Shown here piece after piece: positions 1-8,229 of a DNA stretch of 64,000 nt. The stretch is taken from positions 34,352-98,351 of the forward strand of contig NZ_QDKO01000008.1 of assembly GCF_003094615.1 (NCBI RefSeq), read 5' to 3'. Below the pieces are notes generated by a model. That model did no database searches, was not told the DNA's origin, and saw only the letters and a list, made by a program, of their open reading frames with translations. The translations under genes and the position numbers were made by a program. How positions within the stretch are numbered: position 1 is the stretch's first letter; each line of letters opens with the position of its first letter. The DNA is from Caulobacter radicis. Its GTDB lineage: Bacteria; Pseudomonadota; Alphaproteobacteria; Caulobacterales; Caulobacteraceae.

Positions 1-484
1 CGATCTGGCCGTCCTCGCCCGCCACGCTGGCGGTGTTGACGATGGCGCCGCGCTCCCCGTCCTGCAGCGGTTCCAGGTCGAGCATGCCCTTGGCCGACTT
101 GGCGATGCAGCGGAAGGTGCCGACCAGGTTGATCTGGATCACGCGGTCGAAGATATCGAGCGGGAAGTGCTTGGTCTCGCCGGTGGCCTTGTCGCGGCTG
201 GCGGTCTTGGCGGCGTTGCCGACCCCGGCGCAGTTGACGAGGATCCGCTCCTGGCCGTGGGCGGCGCGGGCCTTTTCGAAGCCGGCGTCGACATCGGCGT
301 CGCTGGTGACGTTGACCTTGCAGTAGACGCCACCGATCTCCTTGGCGACTTCCTCGCCGCGCGCCTCGTTCATGTCGAAGATGGCGACCTTGACGCCCTG
401 GGCGGCCAGGGCCCGGGCGGTGGCCTCGCCGAGGCCCGAGGCGCCCCCGGTGACGACGGCGGCGACGGTGTTGTCGAGTTTCAT
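1..484 (-). CDS. SDR-family 3-hydroxyacyl-CoA dehydrogenase-like protein (partial, 3' end outside window)
   Basis: About 161 N-terminal residues of a short-chain dehydrogenase are visible. The NAD-binding motif TGGASGLG is at residues 12-19, the NCAG variant of the NNAG motif at 84-87, and the catalytic-Ser region NTAS at 150-153. The YxxxK part lies beyond the window edge. The NCAG motif and the insert after it resemble type II 3-hydroxyacyl-CoA dehydrogenases (HSD10-like), which oxidise 3-hydroxyacyl-CoA in beta-oxidation; that substrate is inferred from family resemblance. ATG 484 is chosen because an AGGGGAAA Shine-Dalgarno precedes it. Divergent from the DUF1232 gene. Confidence 0.85.
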   Translation of the reverse strand, partial: MKLDNTVAAVVTGGASGLGEATARALAAQGVKVAIFDMNEARGEEVAKEIGGVYCKVNVTSDADVDAGFEKARAAHGQERILVNCAGVGNAAKTASRDKATGETKHFPLDIFDRVIQINLVGTFRCIAKSAKGMLDLEPLQDGERGAIVNTASVAGEDGQI

Positions 485-539
485 GGACGTTTCCCCTGGG
501 GTTGCGTTTAATTGGTGTGTTGAGGAGCGGTTTAACCCG

Positions 540-962
540 ATGAGCGCCGACGCCAAACCATCCCCCGACGTCAACGGCGGCGTTACGCCCGACGACGTGC
601 TGGACCCGAGGAAGGCGCTCGTGCCGGCCACGGTGCGGGTCAACGAGCAGCGGGTCAGCCGCGGCTTCTGGCCGAAGATGCGCAAGGTGGCCTCGAAGGT
701 GCCGTTCGCCGCCGACGCCCTGTCGCTGTGGTGGTGCGCGCGCGACCCGGAAACGCCGACGGCGGCGAAAGGCATGATGTTCGCGGCCCTGGCCTATTTC
801 GTGCTGCCCACCGACGCCATTCCCGACGTGCTGCCGGCGCTGGGCTTCACCGACGACGCCGCCGTGATCGCCGCCCTGCTGGCCATCGTCGGCAAGAACC
901 TGAAGGCCCGCCACAAGGACGCCGCCCAGGCCTTCCTCGCCAAGCTCTCCAAGGATGACTGA
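540..962 (+). CDS. YkvA/DUF1232 family membrane protein
   Basis: A 140-residue protein. The middle (about residues 75-115) carries the DUF1232 signature: an aromatic segment, then YFVLPTDAIPDVLPALGFTDD and a hydrophobic helix. This matches the YkvA family of small membrane proteins, whose function is unknown. ATG 540 follows GAGGAGCGG and is preferred to longer in-frame starts that would run into the divergent SDR gene. Its last 8 bases overlap the next gene, so the two are probably translated together. Confidence 0.85.
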   Translation: MSADAKPSPDVNGGVTPDDVLDPRKALVPATVRVNEQRVSRGFWPKMRKVASKVPFAADALSLWWCARDPETPTAAKGMMFAALAYFVLPTDAIPDVLPALGFTDDAAVIAALLAIVGKNLKARHKDAAQAFLAKLSKDD

Positions 963-1587
963 CCAGGTTCTGTGGACGATCTGCGGCGTCTGCGCCCTGG
1001 CCTACGGCCTCGCGCTGGTCGAGCGTCCGCCCTCGTTCCTGCGCACGCTGGTCAAGACGGCGTCCACCGGCGCGCTGGCGGTGCTGGCCTATCTGGAGGG
1101 CGGCACGGTTCTGCTGGCCGTGGCCCTGACCCTGTGCGCGCTGGGCGACGCCTTCCTGGCCGGCGATCCCAAGCGCTGGCTGCCGTTCGGCCTGGCCGCG
1201 TTCCTGGCCGGGCACGTCGTCTATGTGATCGTCTTCTGGCGCGAGCGCACGGCGCCTAGCCAGGCCTTCTTCGTGCTGGCCCCGGTCGCGGCTCTGGTCG
1301 GCGCGGTGATGCTGCGCAGGCTGTGGGGATCGCTGGGGCCGCTGCGGCCGGCCGTGCTGGCCTATGTGGCGGCGATCCTGGCCATGGTGGTCTCGGCGGC
1401 GGCCCTGCCGACCGTGCGCTGGCCGGCGACCGTCGGGGCGGTGGCGTTCATGGCCTCGGACGCGATCCTGGCCTTCGACCTCTTCAAGGGCGCCAAGCTG
1501 CTGGGTTCGGCGAGGCTGACGGCCTGGGCCGTGTGGTTTCTCTATATCGGCGGCCAGGTCGGGATAGCCGTGGGGATGCTCAGATAA
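955..1587 (+). CDS. YhhN family integral membrane protein (lysoplasmalogenase-like)
   Basis: A 210-residue protein made almost wholly of hydrophobic segments, about eight predicted membrane helices. Conserved-looking acidic positions of the YhhN/TMEM86 family are present (CALGDAFLAGD near residue 60 and ASDAILAFDLF near 165). Animal TMEM86B members hydrolyse lysoplasmalogen; bacterial members are poorly characterised, so an enzymatic role is inference. It overlaps the DUF1232 gene by 8 bp. The stop codon is followed directly by an intergenic repeat that separates it from convergent gshA. Confidence 0.8.
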   Translation: MTDQVLWTICGVCALAYGLALVERPPSFLRTLVKTASTGALAVLAYLEGGTVLLAVALTLCALGDAFLAGDPKRWLPFGLAAFLAGHVVYVIVFWRERTAPSQAFFVLAPVAALVGAVMLRRLWGSLGPLRPAVLAYVAAILAMVVSAAALPTVRWPATVGAVAFMASDAILAFDLFKGAKLLGSARLTAWAVWFLYIGGQVGIAVGMLR

Positions 1588-1708
1588 GATCCTCCCCCCG
1601 AAGGGGGAGGTGGCCCGGAGGGCCGGAGGGGGAAGCCGTTGCTGACGCGCCGCTATCACTTCCCCCTCAGTCGCTCCGCGACAGCTCCCCCTTCAGGGGG
1701 AGCATTTT
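1588..1708. repeat. Family A intergenic inverted repeat
   Basis: Paired GC-rich inverted repeat: ATCCTCCCCC...GGGGGAGGTGGCCC at the left, and a complementary-type CTCCCCC...GGGGGAGCA arm ending in T6 at the right. It fills the gap between convergent yhhN and gshA and could terminate transcription from both sides. Confidence 0.85.
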
Positions 1709-3070
1709 TTAGTAAGCCCCTTCGTCGAACAGCTTGCCGATGTCGCCGCCCCACGGGCCGTGGAACTTTTCCAGCAGGCGTTCGGCGGGCGTGATCCCGC
1801 TGTCGGCGATCTCTTCCAGTTCGCCCAGATAGATCGACTCGTCGAGGAAGCCGCCGTTCAGCTGGCCGCGGGCCTTCAGGCCCTGCTTGGCGATGGCGAC
1901 GAAGTCCTTGGCTACGTCCTGGACGGTGCGGCCGGCGACCTTGGCCTTCAGGCCCAGGGTCGGCACGTCGCGGCGCAGGCCTTCGCGGTCTTCGACGGTC
2001 CAGTCCTTGGCCAGGTCCCAGGCGGCGGCGAGCGCGGCGTCGTCGTAGAACACGCCGGTCCACAGGGCCGGCAGGGCGCACAGGCGGCTCCACGGGCCCG
2101 CGTCGGCGCCGCGCATTTCCAGGTAGGTCTTCAGGCGGACTTCCGGGAACGCGGTGGTGGCGTGGTCGGCCCAGTCCTTGATGGTGGCGCGCTCGCCGCC
2201 GACTTCCTCGATCTTGCCGTCGATGAAGTCACGGAAAGACCGGCCGGCCAGGTCGATATAGCGGTCGCCGCGCTTGGCGAAATACATCGGCACGTCCAGC
2301 ATGTACTGGGCGTAGCGCTCGAAGCCGAAGCCGTCCTCGAACACGAACGACAGCAGGCCCGTGCGGTTGGGGTCGGTGTCGGTCCAGACGTTGGCGCGCG
2401 ACGAGAGGAAGCCGTTGGGCTTGCCTTCCGTGAACGGAGAATTGGCGAACAGCGCCGTGGCGATCGGTTGCAGGGCCAGGCTCATGCGGAACTTGGCGAC
2501 CATGTCGGCTTCGCTCTCGAAGTCGAGATTGGCCTGCACCGTGCAGGTGCGCAGCATCATGTCGAGGCCGAGGTTGCCGACCTTGGGCATGTAGTTGCGC
2601 ATGATCACGTACCGGCCCTTGGGCATGACCGGCACCTCCTCGCGCTTCCACTGCGGCGAGAAGCCGACGCCGAGGAAGCCCAGGCCCAGCTCGTCGGCCA
2701 CGGTCTTGACCTCGTCAAGGTGGCCGCCGGTCTCTTCGCAGATGTCGTGCATGGTCAGCAGCGGGGCGCCCGAGAGCTCGAACTGGCCGCCGGGCTCGAG
2801 GCTGACATTGGCGCCGTTGCGCTCGAGGCCGATGATCACATCGCCCTCCATCACCGGCTTCCAGCCGAAGCGCTGCAGGCCGATCAGCAGGGCGTGCACG
2901 CCCTTGTCGCCGTAGTAGGGCACGGGTGCGTGGGAGCCCAGATAGAAGCCGAACTTCTCGTGCTCGGCGCCGACGCGGAAGGCGGACCTGGGCTTGCTGC
3001 CCTTGGCGAAGTAGGCGGTCAGGTCTTCGAGGGTCAGCGGGCGCTGATCCAGGCTGGCGGTGTCGGCCAT
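1709..3070 (-). CDS. gshA: Glutamate--cysteine ligase (plant/alphaproteobacterial type)
   Basis: A 453-residue enzyme of the GCS2 family, catalysing ATP-dependent joining of L-glutamate and L-cysteine, the first step of glutathione synthesis, in the cytoplasm. The N-terminal motif GAEHEKFGF (residues 34-42), GGQFELSGAPL and MPKGRYVIMRNYMPKVG are typical of the plant-type enzyme. Length fits the family. ATG 3070 (MADTASLD) follows AGGGGAGAC; a longer in-frame start at 3133 has no ribosome site. No gshB lies in the window. A repeat separates it from rsmE, which is upstream in the same orientation. Confidence 0.95.
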   Translation of the reverse strand: MADTASLDQRPLTLEDLTAYFAKGSKPRSAFRVGAEHEKFGFYLGSHAPVPYYGDKGVHALLIGLQRFGWKPVMEGDVIIGLERNGANVSLEPGGQFELSGAPLLTMHDICEETGGHLDEVKTVADELGLGFLGVGFSPQWKREEVPVMPKGRYVIMRNYMPKVGNLGLDMMLRTCTVQANLDFESEADMVAKFRMSLALQPIATALFANSPFTEGKPNGFLSSRANVWTDTDPNRTGLLSFVFEDGFGFERYAQYMLDVPMYFAKRGDRYIDLAGRSFRDFIDGKIEEVGGERATIKDWADHATTAFPEVRLKTYLEMRGADAGPWSRLCALPALWTGVFYDDAALAAAWDLAKDWTVEDREGLRRDVPTLGLKAKVAGRTVQDVAKDFVAIAKQGLKARGQLNGGFLDESIYLGELEEIADSGITPAERLLEKFHGPWGGDIGKLFDEGAY

Positions 3071-3216
3071 CGCCGTCTCCCCTAAAATCGAACGCCACAG
3101 GAGGGGAGGGGCCCAGTTCCCCCCGACCGCCACGACAAGCGTGGAGCGCAGTTGGGCGCTGTCTTAGCCGACCTCAAGGGGGTCCGCTACAATTAGCGTT
3201 ACCGTTCGGTCTCAAC

Positions 3217-3353
3217 GATCCTCTCCCCGTGGGAGAGGTGTCGGTGAAGCCGACGGAGAGGGGAGCAGCTGCGGGATCGGCTAAGATCCGCGGAAGCTGA
3301 AAACGGCCCCCCTCCGGCCCTCCGGGCCACCTCCCCCGGAGGGGGAGGATCTC
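3217..3353. repeat. Family A intergenic inverted repeat (composite)
   Basis: Left arm is the CCTCTCCC...GGGAGAGGTGTCGGTGAAGCCGACGGAG version and the right arm is the CCTCCGGCCCTCCGGGCCACC version. It lies between tandem genes rsmE and gshA, abutting the rsmE stop codon. Confidence 0.8.
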
Positions 3354-4070
3354 TTACTTCCAATCCCCCGCCGCGGCTTGCCACAGGGTCATGGCGCTGA
3401 TCGCGGCGGTGTCGGCGCGCAGGATGCGCGGGCCCAGCGACACCGGCGTCACGAACGGCAGGGAGCGCAGGCGTTCGCGTTCCTCGGGGGCGAAGCCGCC
3501 TTCGGGGCCGATCAGGATGGCGGCGGGACCGCCCGTGCCGGCCAGGGCCTCGATGGCGGGTTTGGCGTCGCCGCCCTCGTCGCAGAACACCAGGCGGCGG
3601 CCCTCGTCCCAGCCGTCGAGGATCTTGTCGAGCTTCTCGGGATCGAGGATCGCCGGCACGTCGAGGCGGCCGGTCTGCTCGGCGGCCTCCATGGCGATGG
3701 CGTCCAGGCGGGCCAGCTTCATGTAGTCGACATTGGTGCGGCGGGTGACCGTCAGGCGCACCCGGCGGGCGCCCAGTTCGGCGGCCTTCTCGACGATGGT
3801 CTCGACGCGGCCCCGCTTGACCATGGCGACGATCAAATCAAGGTCGGGCGGCGTGGTCTGCTCGCGGGTCTGTTCCTGGGCCTTCAGCAGGCAGCCGCGC
3901 TTGCCGGCGTCGACCAGGCTGGCGCGCCACTCGCCGTCGGTTCCGTTGAACACCAGGATCTCGTCGCCGACGCCAAGGCGCATGACCTGAACGAGATAGC
4001 GAGACTGCTCCTGGGTCGGAGCGATTCCGGCGTCCTTGGACAGCGGCTGGGGCACGAAGAGGCGGATCAT
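3354..4070 (-). CDS. rsmE: 16S rRNA (uracil(1498)-N(3))-methyltransferase
   Basis: A 238-residue SPOUT-class methyltransferase that would methylate N3 of U1498 in 16S rRNA using S-adenosylmethionine. The knot signature IGPEGGF (about residues 186-192) and the LGPRILRADTAA segment near the C-terminus are diagnostic, and there is a PUA-like N-terminal part. ATG 4070 follows GAAGGAGCGC. It is divergent from the PPK2 gene, with 63 bp between the start codons. Confidence 0.93.
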   Translation of the reverse strand: MIRLFVPQPLSKDAGIAPTQEQSRYLVQVMRLGVGDEILVFNGTDGEWRASLVDAGKRGCLLKAQEQTREQTTPPDLDLIVAMVKRGRVETIVEKAAELGARRVRLTVTRRTNVDYMKLARLDAIAMEAAEQTGRLDVPAILDPEKLDKILDGWDEGRRLVFCDEGGDAKPAIEALAGTGGPAAILIGPEGGFAPEERERLRSLPFVTPVSLGPRILRADTAAISAMTLWQAAAGDWK

Positions 4071-4133
4071 GCGCTCCTTCTAGCGCAGGTTCGGTTTCCG
4101 GGGGTAGGCTCCGGCCGCAAGCAAGGAGTGGGC

Positions 4134-4910
4134 ATGACCAGGACCCGCGACTACGACGAGGAGCTGCGCGACCTTCAGGTGGCGCTGATCGCCCTGCAGA
4201 AGCACGCCATCGACAAGCAGTGGAAGCTGCTGGCGATCTTCGAGGGCCGCGACGCCGCCGGCAAGGACGGCGCCATCGCCCGCATCACCGAGCACCTGCA
4301 CAGGCGACAGACCATCGTGGCGGCCCTGCCCAAGCCCAGCGACCGCGAGGCCAGCGAGTGGTACTTCCAGCGCTATGTGGAATGGCTGCCGGCCTGCGGC
4401 GAGGCGGTGATCTTCAACCGCTCCTGGTACAACCGGGCCGGGGTCGAGCGGGTGATGGGCTTTTCCACGCCCCAGCAGCAGGAGCAGTTCCTGCGCGACG
4501 TGCCGGGCTTCGAGCGGATGCTGGTCGAGAACGGCATGCGGCTGTCGAAGTTCTGGCTCGACATCGGCAAGGACACCCAGGCCGAAAGGCTGAAGGCCCG
4601 GCGCGACGATCCGCTGAAGGCCTTCAAGACCAGTTCGCTCGACGCCGTCGCCCAGGAGAAGTGGGACGACTACACCGCCGCCCGCGACGACATGCTGACC
4701 CGCACCCACACCGAGGCCGCGCCGTGGGTGTGCGTCCGGGCCGACCACAAGAAGGCCGCCCGGTTGAACATCATCCGCTGGCTGCTGCACGCGGCCGCGC
4801 CGAACGGGGCGGCGGGCAAGAAGATCCTCAAGGGCGTGCCCGAGCCGGACCCGGAAGTGATCTTCCGCTTCGAGCCGGCGGCGCTGAGCGACGGGCGGCT
4901 GGCGCGGTAG
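4134..4910 (+). CDS. ppk2: Polyphosphate kinase 2 family protein
   Basis: A 258-residue single-domain PPK2. The Walker A region IFEGRDAAGKDG is near residues 38-49; the SWYNRAGVERVMGF lid segment and RRDDPLKAFKTSSLD follow. PPK2 enzymes move phosphate between polyphosphate and nucleoside mono- or diphosphates; the preferred nucleotide cannot be read from sequence with confidence. ATG 4134 has a good AAGGAG site; the frame is open further upstream only across the divergent rsmE gene. Confidence 0.92.
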   Translation: MTRTRDYDEELRDLQVALIALQKHAIDKQWKLLAIFEGRDAAGKDGAIARITEHLHRRQTIVAALPKPSDREASEWYFQRYVEWLPACGEAVIFNRSWYNRAGVERVMGFSTPQQQEQFLRDVPGFERMLVENGMRLSKFWLDIGKDTQAERLKARRDDPLKAFKTSSLDAVAQEKWDDYTAARDDMLTRTHTEAAPWVCVRADHKKAARLNIIRWLLHAAAPNGAAGKKILKGVPEPDPEVIFRFEPAALSDGRLAR

Positions 4911-4920
4911 GGGGGCAGCG

Positions 4921-5012
4921 TGATCCTCGCCCTTCGACAGGCTCAGGGTGAGGATCATTGATGCGTTCGGGATAGGAAACCTCATCCTGAGCTTGTCGAG
5001 GGACGAGGTTTC
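4921..5012. repeat. Family B intergenic inverted repeat
   Basis: Arms are TCGCCCTTCGACAGGCTCAG with GGTGAGGAT at the left and CCTCATCCTGAGCTTGTCGA at the right. It lies between the convergent PPK2 and redoxin genes. Confidence 0.85.
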
Positions 5013-5022
5013 CGCTGAGGCG

Positions 5023-5577
5023 CTAGCCGACGGGCGCGGCGCAGACGCCGTCCGCGCAGCCGTCTTCCACTTCTGCCTGTGCGCCCGGTGAAGCCGCCGC
5101 GCCAGACTGCACCAGGGCCTGTACGGCCGCGCCCAGGGTCAGGTCCGGCGGGTGGCCGAACAGCTTGTGGACCAGGCGCCCCTGGCGGTCGAACAGCAGC
5201 AGGCTGGGCGTGCCCTGCAGGGCGTAGGCCCGCATGGTCTGGGGGATCGGGCCGCCGTTCGGGTCGGGGGCGTCGATGCCGACCGGGAACCTGATGCGAT
5301 ACTCGTGCAGGAAGGCCTCCAGCGCCGCATGCGTGTTGGCCTCGTGATGCTCGAACACGGTGTGCAGGCCGATCACCGCCAGGTCGGATTCCGGGAAGGC
5401 CTCGCGCAGGCGCTGGGCCTGGGGCAGGGCGTTGGCCACGCAGCCGGGGCACAGCATCTGGAAGGCGTAGACCGCCACCACCCGGCCGGCCAGGGCGGGC
5501 AGGTCGAGCGGCGCCTTGCTGTTGAACCAGCGGCTGGTGGTCAGGGGCGGGGGCTTGGTCGTCATCGGGGGCGTCAT
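5023..5577 (-). CDS. Redoxin / TlpA-like thioredoxin-fold protein
   Basis: A 184-residue thioredoxin-fold protein. FQMLCPGCVANALPQ contains the CxxC redox pair (CPGC) after the first strand, and GTPSLLLFDRQGRLV holds the cis-Pro loop. No signal peptide is evident, so it is probably cytoplasmic. The tail adds CADGVC, a second cysteine pair outside the usual fold. ATG 5577 is preferred (GAGG seven bases upstream); ATG 5565 is an alternative. Its specific substrate is unknown. Confidence 0.8.
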   Translation of the reverse strand: MTPPMTTKPPPLTTSRWFNSKAPLDLPALAGRVVAVYAFQMLCPGCVANALPQAQRLREAFPESDLAVIGLHTVFEHHEANTHAALEAFLHEYRIRFPVGIDAPDPNGGPIPQTMRAYALQGTPSLLLFDRQGRLVHKLFGHPPDLTLGAAVQALVQSGAAASPGAQAEVEDGCADGVCAAPVG

Positions 5578-5703
5578 GGATGGCCTCGTGGCTTGCCGCC
5601 GATAGATGGGCGCCCGGCCGCGCCGGCCCAGGCCGCGACTGGGACAAGCCGGCCGTGAAATCGCGACCGGAATGTCCAAGACCTCACGGTTCGTGTGCAA
5701 AAA

Positions 5704-5733
5704 ATGGAAAAGATAGCTTTCCATCATTTCCAT
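5704..5733. promoter_or_regulatory. Candidate operator between redoxin and AraC-type genes
   Basis: AT-rich dyad ATGGAAA (5704-5710) / TTTCCAT (5718-5724) with a further direct copy TTTCCAT at 5727-5733, in the divergent promoter region. It could be an operator for the adjacent AraC-type regulator. No experimental consensus is known to me. Confidence 0.35.
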
Positions 5734-5809
5734 TTCGCGATCGTTCGAGCCCCGCCATTCTCTCCTTCGACGCCGCGGCCGCCGGGCCCGCCAGGGGAGA
5801 TTTCAGACC

Positions 5810-6436
5810 ATGTTCGCCACCCAGACGATGACCGCCCGCGCCGCCCAGATCGGTGAGACCTCGCGCAGCTTCGCCCCCCGCGAGGACGTGCAGGCCAGCG
5901 CCCTGCCCAAGCGCATCGCCGACCTGCTGCGCGACGCCCAGCGCACCGCCCGCGAGGATCGCGGCGAGGCCGAGCGCCGCATCCAGGAGGCCATGGCCCT
6001 GGTCCAGCGCGAGGGCCTGCGCCTGCTGGAAGCCGCCGCGCCGGGCGAACTCGATCGTGGCGGCCTGGCCCCCTGGCAGATGCGCCGCATCGACGCCCAT
6101 CTGGCCGCCAATCTCGACGGCTCGGTGCGGGTGACGGACCTGGCCGCCATCGCCAAGCTCAGCGTCAGCCACTTCTCGCGCGCCTTCGCCGCCAGCTACG
6201 GCATGGCCCCGCGCGACCACATCCTCAATCTGCGCCTGGAACAGGCCCGCACGATGATGCTGGACTCGGCCGAGCCGCTGGGCCGCATCGCGATTGCCTG
6301 TGGTTTCTCCGACCAGGCCCACCTGTCGAACCGCTTCCGCCGCGCCTTCGACATCAGCCCCAACGCCTGGCGCCGCCAGAACCTGCGCGGGGCGGCGCCC
6401 GCCGACATCAACGCCGCCGATCCGGCCTACGCCTGA
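5810..6436 (+). CDS. AraC family transcriptional regulator
   Basis: A 208-residue DNA-binding protein. Residues about 95-195 form the double helix-turn-helix of AraC/XylS regulators (LAAIAKLSVSHFSRAFAASYG, then IAIACGFSDQAHLSNRFRRA). The N-terminal about 90 residues are helical and charged and do not resemble the usual AraC cupin sensor domain, so the signal it responds to is unclear. It is divergent from the redoxin gene and 71 bp ahead of a same-strand SDR gene, which may be a target. Confidence 0.88.
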   Translation: MFATQTMTARAAQIGETSRSFAPREDVQASALPKRIADLLRDAQRTAREDRGEAERRIQEAMALVQREGLRLLEAAAPGELDRGGLAPWQMRRIDAHLAANLDGSVRVTDLAAIAKLSVSHFSRAFAASYGMAPRDHILNLRLEQARTMMLDSAEPLGRIAIACGFSDQAHLSNRFRRAFDISPNAWRRQNLRGAAPADINAADPAYA

Positions 6437-6507
6437 GGCCGCAGCAGGATCCGGGTGGCCGTCCCACGCCGTTTGCCGGACCCTGGCCTCCAGATCAGGA
6501 GGCAAGC

Positions 6508-7257
6508 ATGTCGATGCTGAACAACAAGGTCGCGATCGTCACCGGCGCGTCGTCGGGGATCGGTCGGGCCACCGCCCTGCGGCTGGCCGCCGAGGGGGCG
6601 GCGGTGGTGATCAACGCCCGGGGCGGCCACGCTCTGGAGATCGTCGCCGGGGAGATCCGTAGCCACGGCGGACAGGTGCACGCGGTCACCGGCGACGTCG
6701 TCGATCCCGCCACCCACGAGGCCCTGGTCGCCGCCGCCGTCGAGCGGTTCGGCGGGCTGGACATCGCCATCAACAACGCCGGCGCCGTCGGCCCCTATGC
6801 GCCGCTCGCCGACATCGCGCTGGACGACTGGAACGCCGTGCTGGCCGCCAACCTGACCTCGGCCTTTCTCGGGGCCAGGGCCCAGGTTCCCGCCATGCTG
6901 GCGCGGGGCGGCGGCAGCTTGGTTTTCGTCTCGACCTTCGTGGGGACCAGCGTCGGCATACCCGGCATGGCCGCCTATGGCGCGTCGAAGGCCGGACTGA
7001 TGGGCCTGGTGAAGGGGCTGACCGCCGACTACGCCGCGCGAGGGATCCGCGCCAACGCCCTCTTGCCCGGCGGGACCGATACGCCGATGGGCGGCGACGC
7101 GGCGCAGAAGGAATGGGCCGCCGGCCTGCATGCCTTGAAGCGCATCGCCGACCCCGACGAGATCGCCAGCGCGGCCCTGTTCCTGGCCAGCCCCATGGCC
7201 AGCTTCGTCGCCGGCTCGGCCCTCTATGCCGACGGCGGCAACGCGGCGGTGAAGTAG
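6508..7257 (+). CDS. SDR family oxidoreductase
   Basis: A 249-residue classical short-chain dehydrogenase. It has the cofactor motif TGASSGIG near residues 12-19, NNAG near 90-93, and the catalytic YGASK; the Ser of the VSTFVG segment fills the serine position. The C-terminal segment FLASPMASFVAGSALYADGG is typical of the FabG-like group. The substrate is not predictable. ATG 6508 has a strong AGGAGG site. It may be co-transcribed with the AraC gene upstream. It ends 5 bp from the convergent membrane protein gene, with no repeat between. Confidence 0.88.
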   Translation: MSMLNNKVAIVTGASSGIGRATALRLAAEGAAVVINARGGHALEIVAGEIRSHGGQVHAVTGDVVDPATHEALVAAAVERFGGLDIAINNAGAVGPYAPLADIALDDWNAVLAANLTSAFLGARAQVPAMLARGGGSLVFVSTFVGTSVGIPGMAAYGASKAGLMGLVKGLTADYAARGIRANALLPGGTDTPMGGDAAQKEWAAGLHALKRIADPDEIASAALFLASPMASFVAGSALYADGGNAAVK

Positions 7258-7262
7258 GGGCT

Positions 7263-8084
7263 TCAGCCGGCCTTGGCGGCCGGGGGGGCGGGCGGCGCGG
7301 TCGCCGGCTGCTCCGGCGTCTTGGCCGGCGGGCGGTCATGAGTCAGCACAAGGCCGTCCTTGCCGATGATCACGTAGCGCGACGGGGGTTTGGTGCTGTT
7401 CGGCGGTGCTTTGGCGGCTACGTTCGAAGGTGGGGCGTCGGCCGCGCATCGGATGATAGTGGCCTTCTCACCCATCCACATGACTTGCCCCTCGCATGGG
7501 ATCTTGTCGCTCTTTGCAACCCAGCGCTCGCCGACAAAGCCTCTGGCGATGAAGGTCTGCGACATCATCAGGGACCAGAGGTAAATGGCGGCCCCACAGG
7601 CCAGAACGCTCGGGAGGATCAAGATGCTGCGCCACCACGCCGAGTGCTGCAGATGTTTGCTGCGGTAGAGCGTGTAGGCAGCCAACCCGAGACCCGCCCA
7701 GAGCGTGCTGTAGAGCAGTGAATGACCTCGCTCCGCCGACAGCCAGCCGGCGAGTGCGAGGAGCCCGACCAGAATGGCCAACGCGAGAATGAGATAGGGT
7801 TGTCGTGCGGGGCCGACGGCGCTTCCCAGAAGGTCGATCATCGCCGCCGCCGGCCAGATCATCAACGGCACGAAGACGGCCACCACGCCGACGACGAAGT
7901 TGATGGCCGCGATGTCGCTCGCGCTGGCGAGCTGCGGGAACGCCACGTTCCATTCCTTGAAGATGATGACGAGCGCCCCGTTGGTGACGCCGAGCACCAC
8001 CGTCGTGAGCAGGGGCCAATACTTCTGAAGGACATCGAGGCTGAAGCGAGGCGTCGACGCGAGTGTGTCGGGAGAGGGGGCCAT
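7263..8084 (-). CDS. Hypothetical multi-pass membrane protein
   Basis: A 273-residue protein that I do not recognise. Hydrophobic stretches near residues 25-45, 60-90, 97-115, 125-140 and 150-172 suggest about five membrane helices. A region of about 85 residues follows, with a Cys pair (CEG and RCAA) and a Pro/Ala-rich tail. The gene is less GC-rich than its neighbours in the middle, which could mean acquisition or relaxed codon use. ATG 8084 has GAAGGA upstream. Confidence 0.7.
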   Translation of the reverse strand: MAPSPDTLASTPRFSLDVLQKYWPLLTTVVLGVTNGALVIIFKEWNVAFPQLASASDIAAINFVVGVVAVFVPLMIWPAAAMIDLLGSAVGPARQPYLILALAILVGLLALAGWLSAERGHSLLYSTLWAGLGLAAYTLYRSKHLQHSAWWRSILILPSVLACGAAIYLWSLMMSQTFIARGFVGERWVAKSDKIPCEGQVMWMGEKATIIRCAADAPPSNVAAKAPPNSTKPPSRYVIIGKDGLVLTHDRPPAKTPEQPATAPPAPPAAKAG

Positions 8085-8184
8085 GCGGGTCCTTCAAGGT
8101 CGTGCATGGCCGAGTTCTCGGCGAGTCGGTCAATCGAGGATTGATTTTCTCGGTTAAAGCTCTCGCTTTGCGATCGCGACGCCC

Positions 8185-8213
8185 GTCCCCTGGCGCATAG
8201 AGCGCCAGGGGAC
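8185..8213 (-). terminator. Terminator hairpin after TonB receptor gene
   Basis: Perfect 12-bp stem (GTCCCCTGGCGC / GCGCCAGGGGAC) with a 5-nt ATAGA loop, 17 bp past the receptor stop codon. There is no T-tract on the minus strand. Confidence 0.6.
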
Positions 8214-8229
8214 GGAGCGTTCCTGGCGC

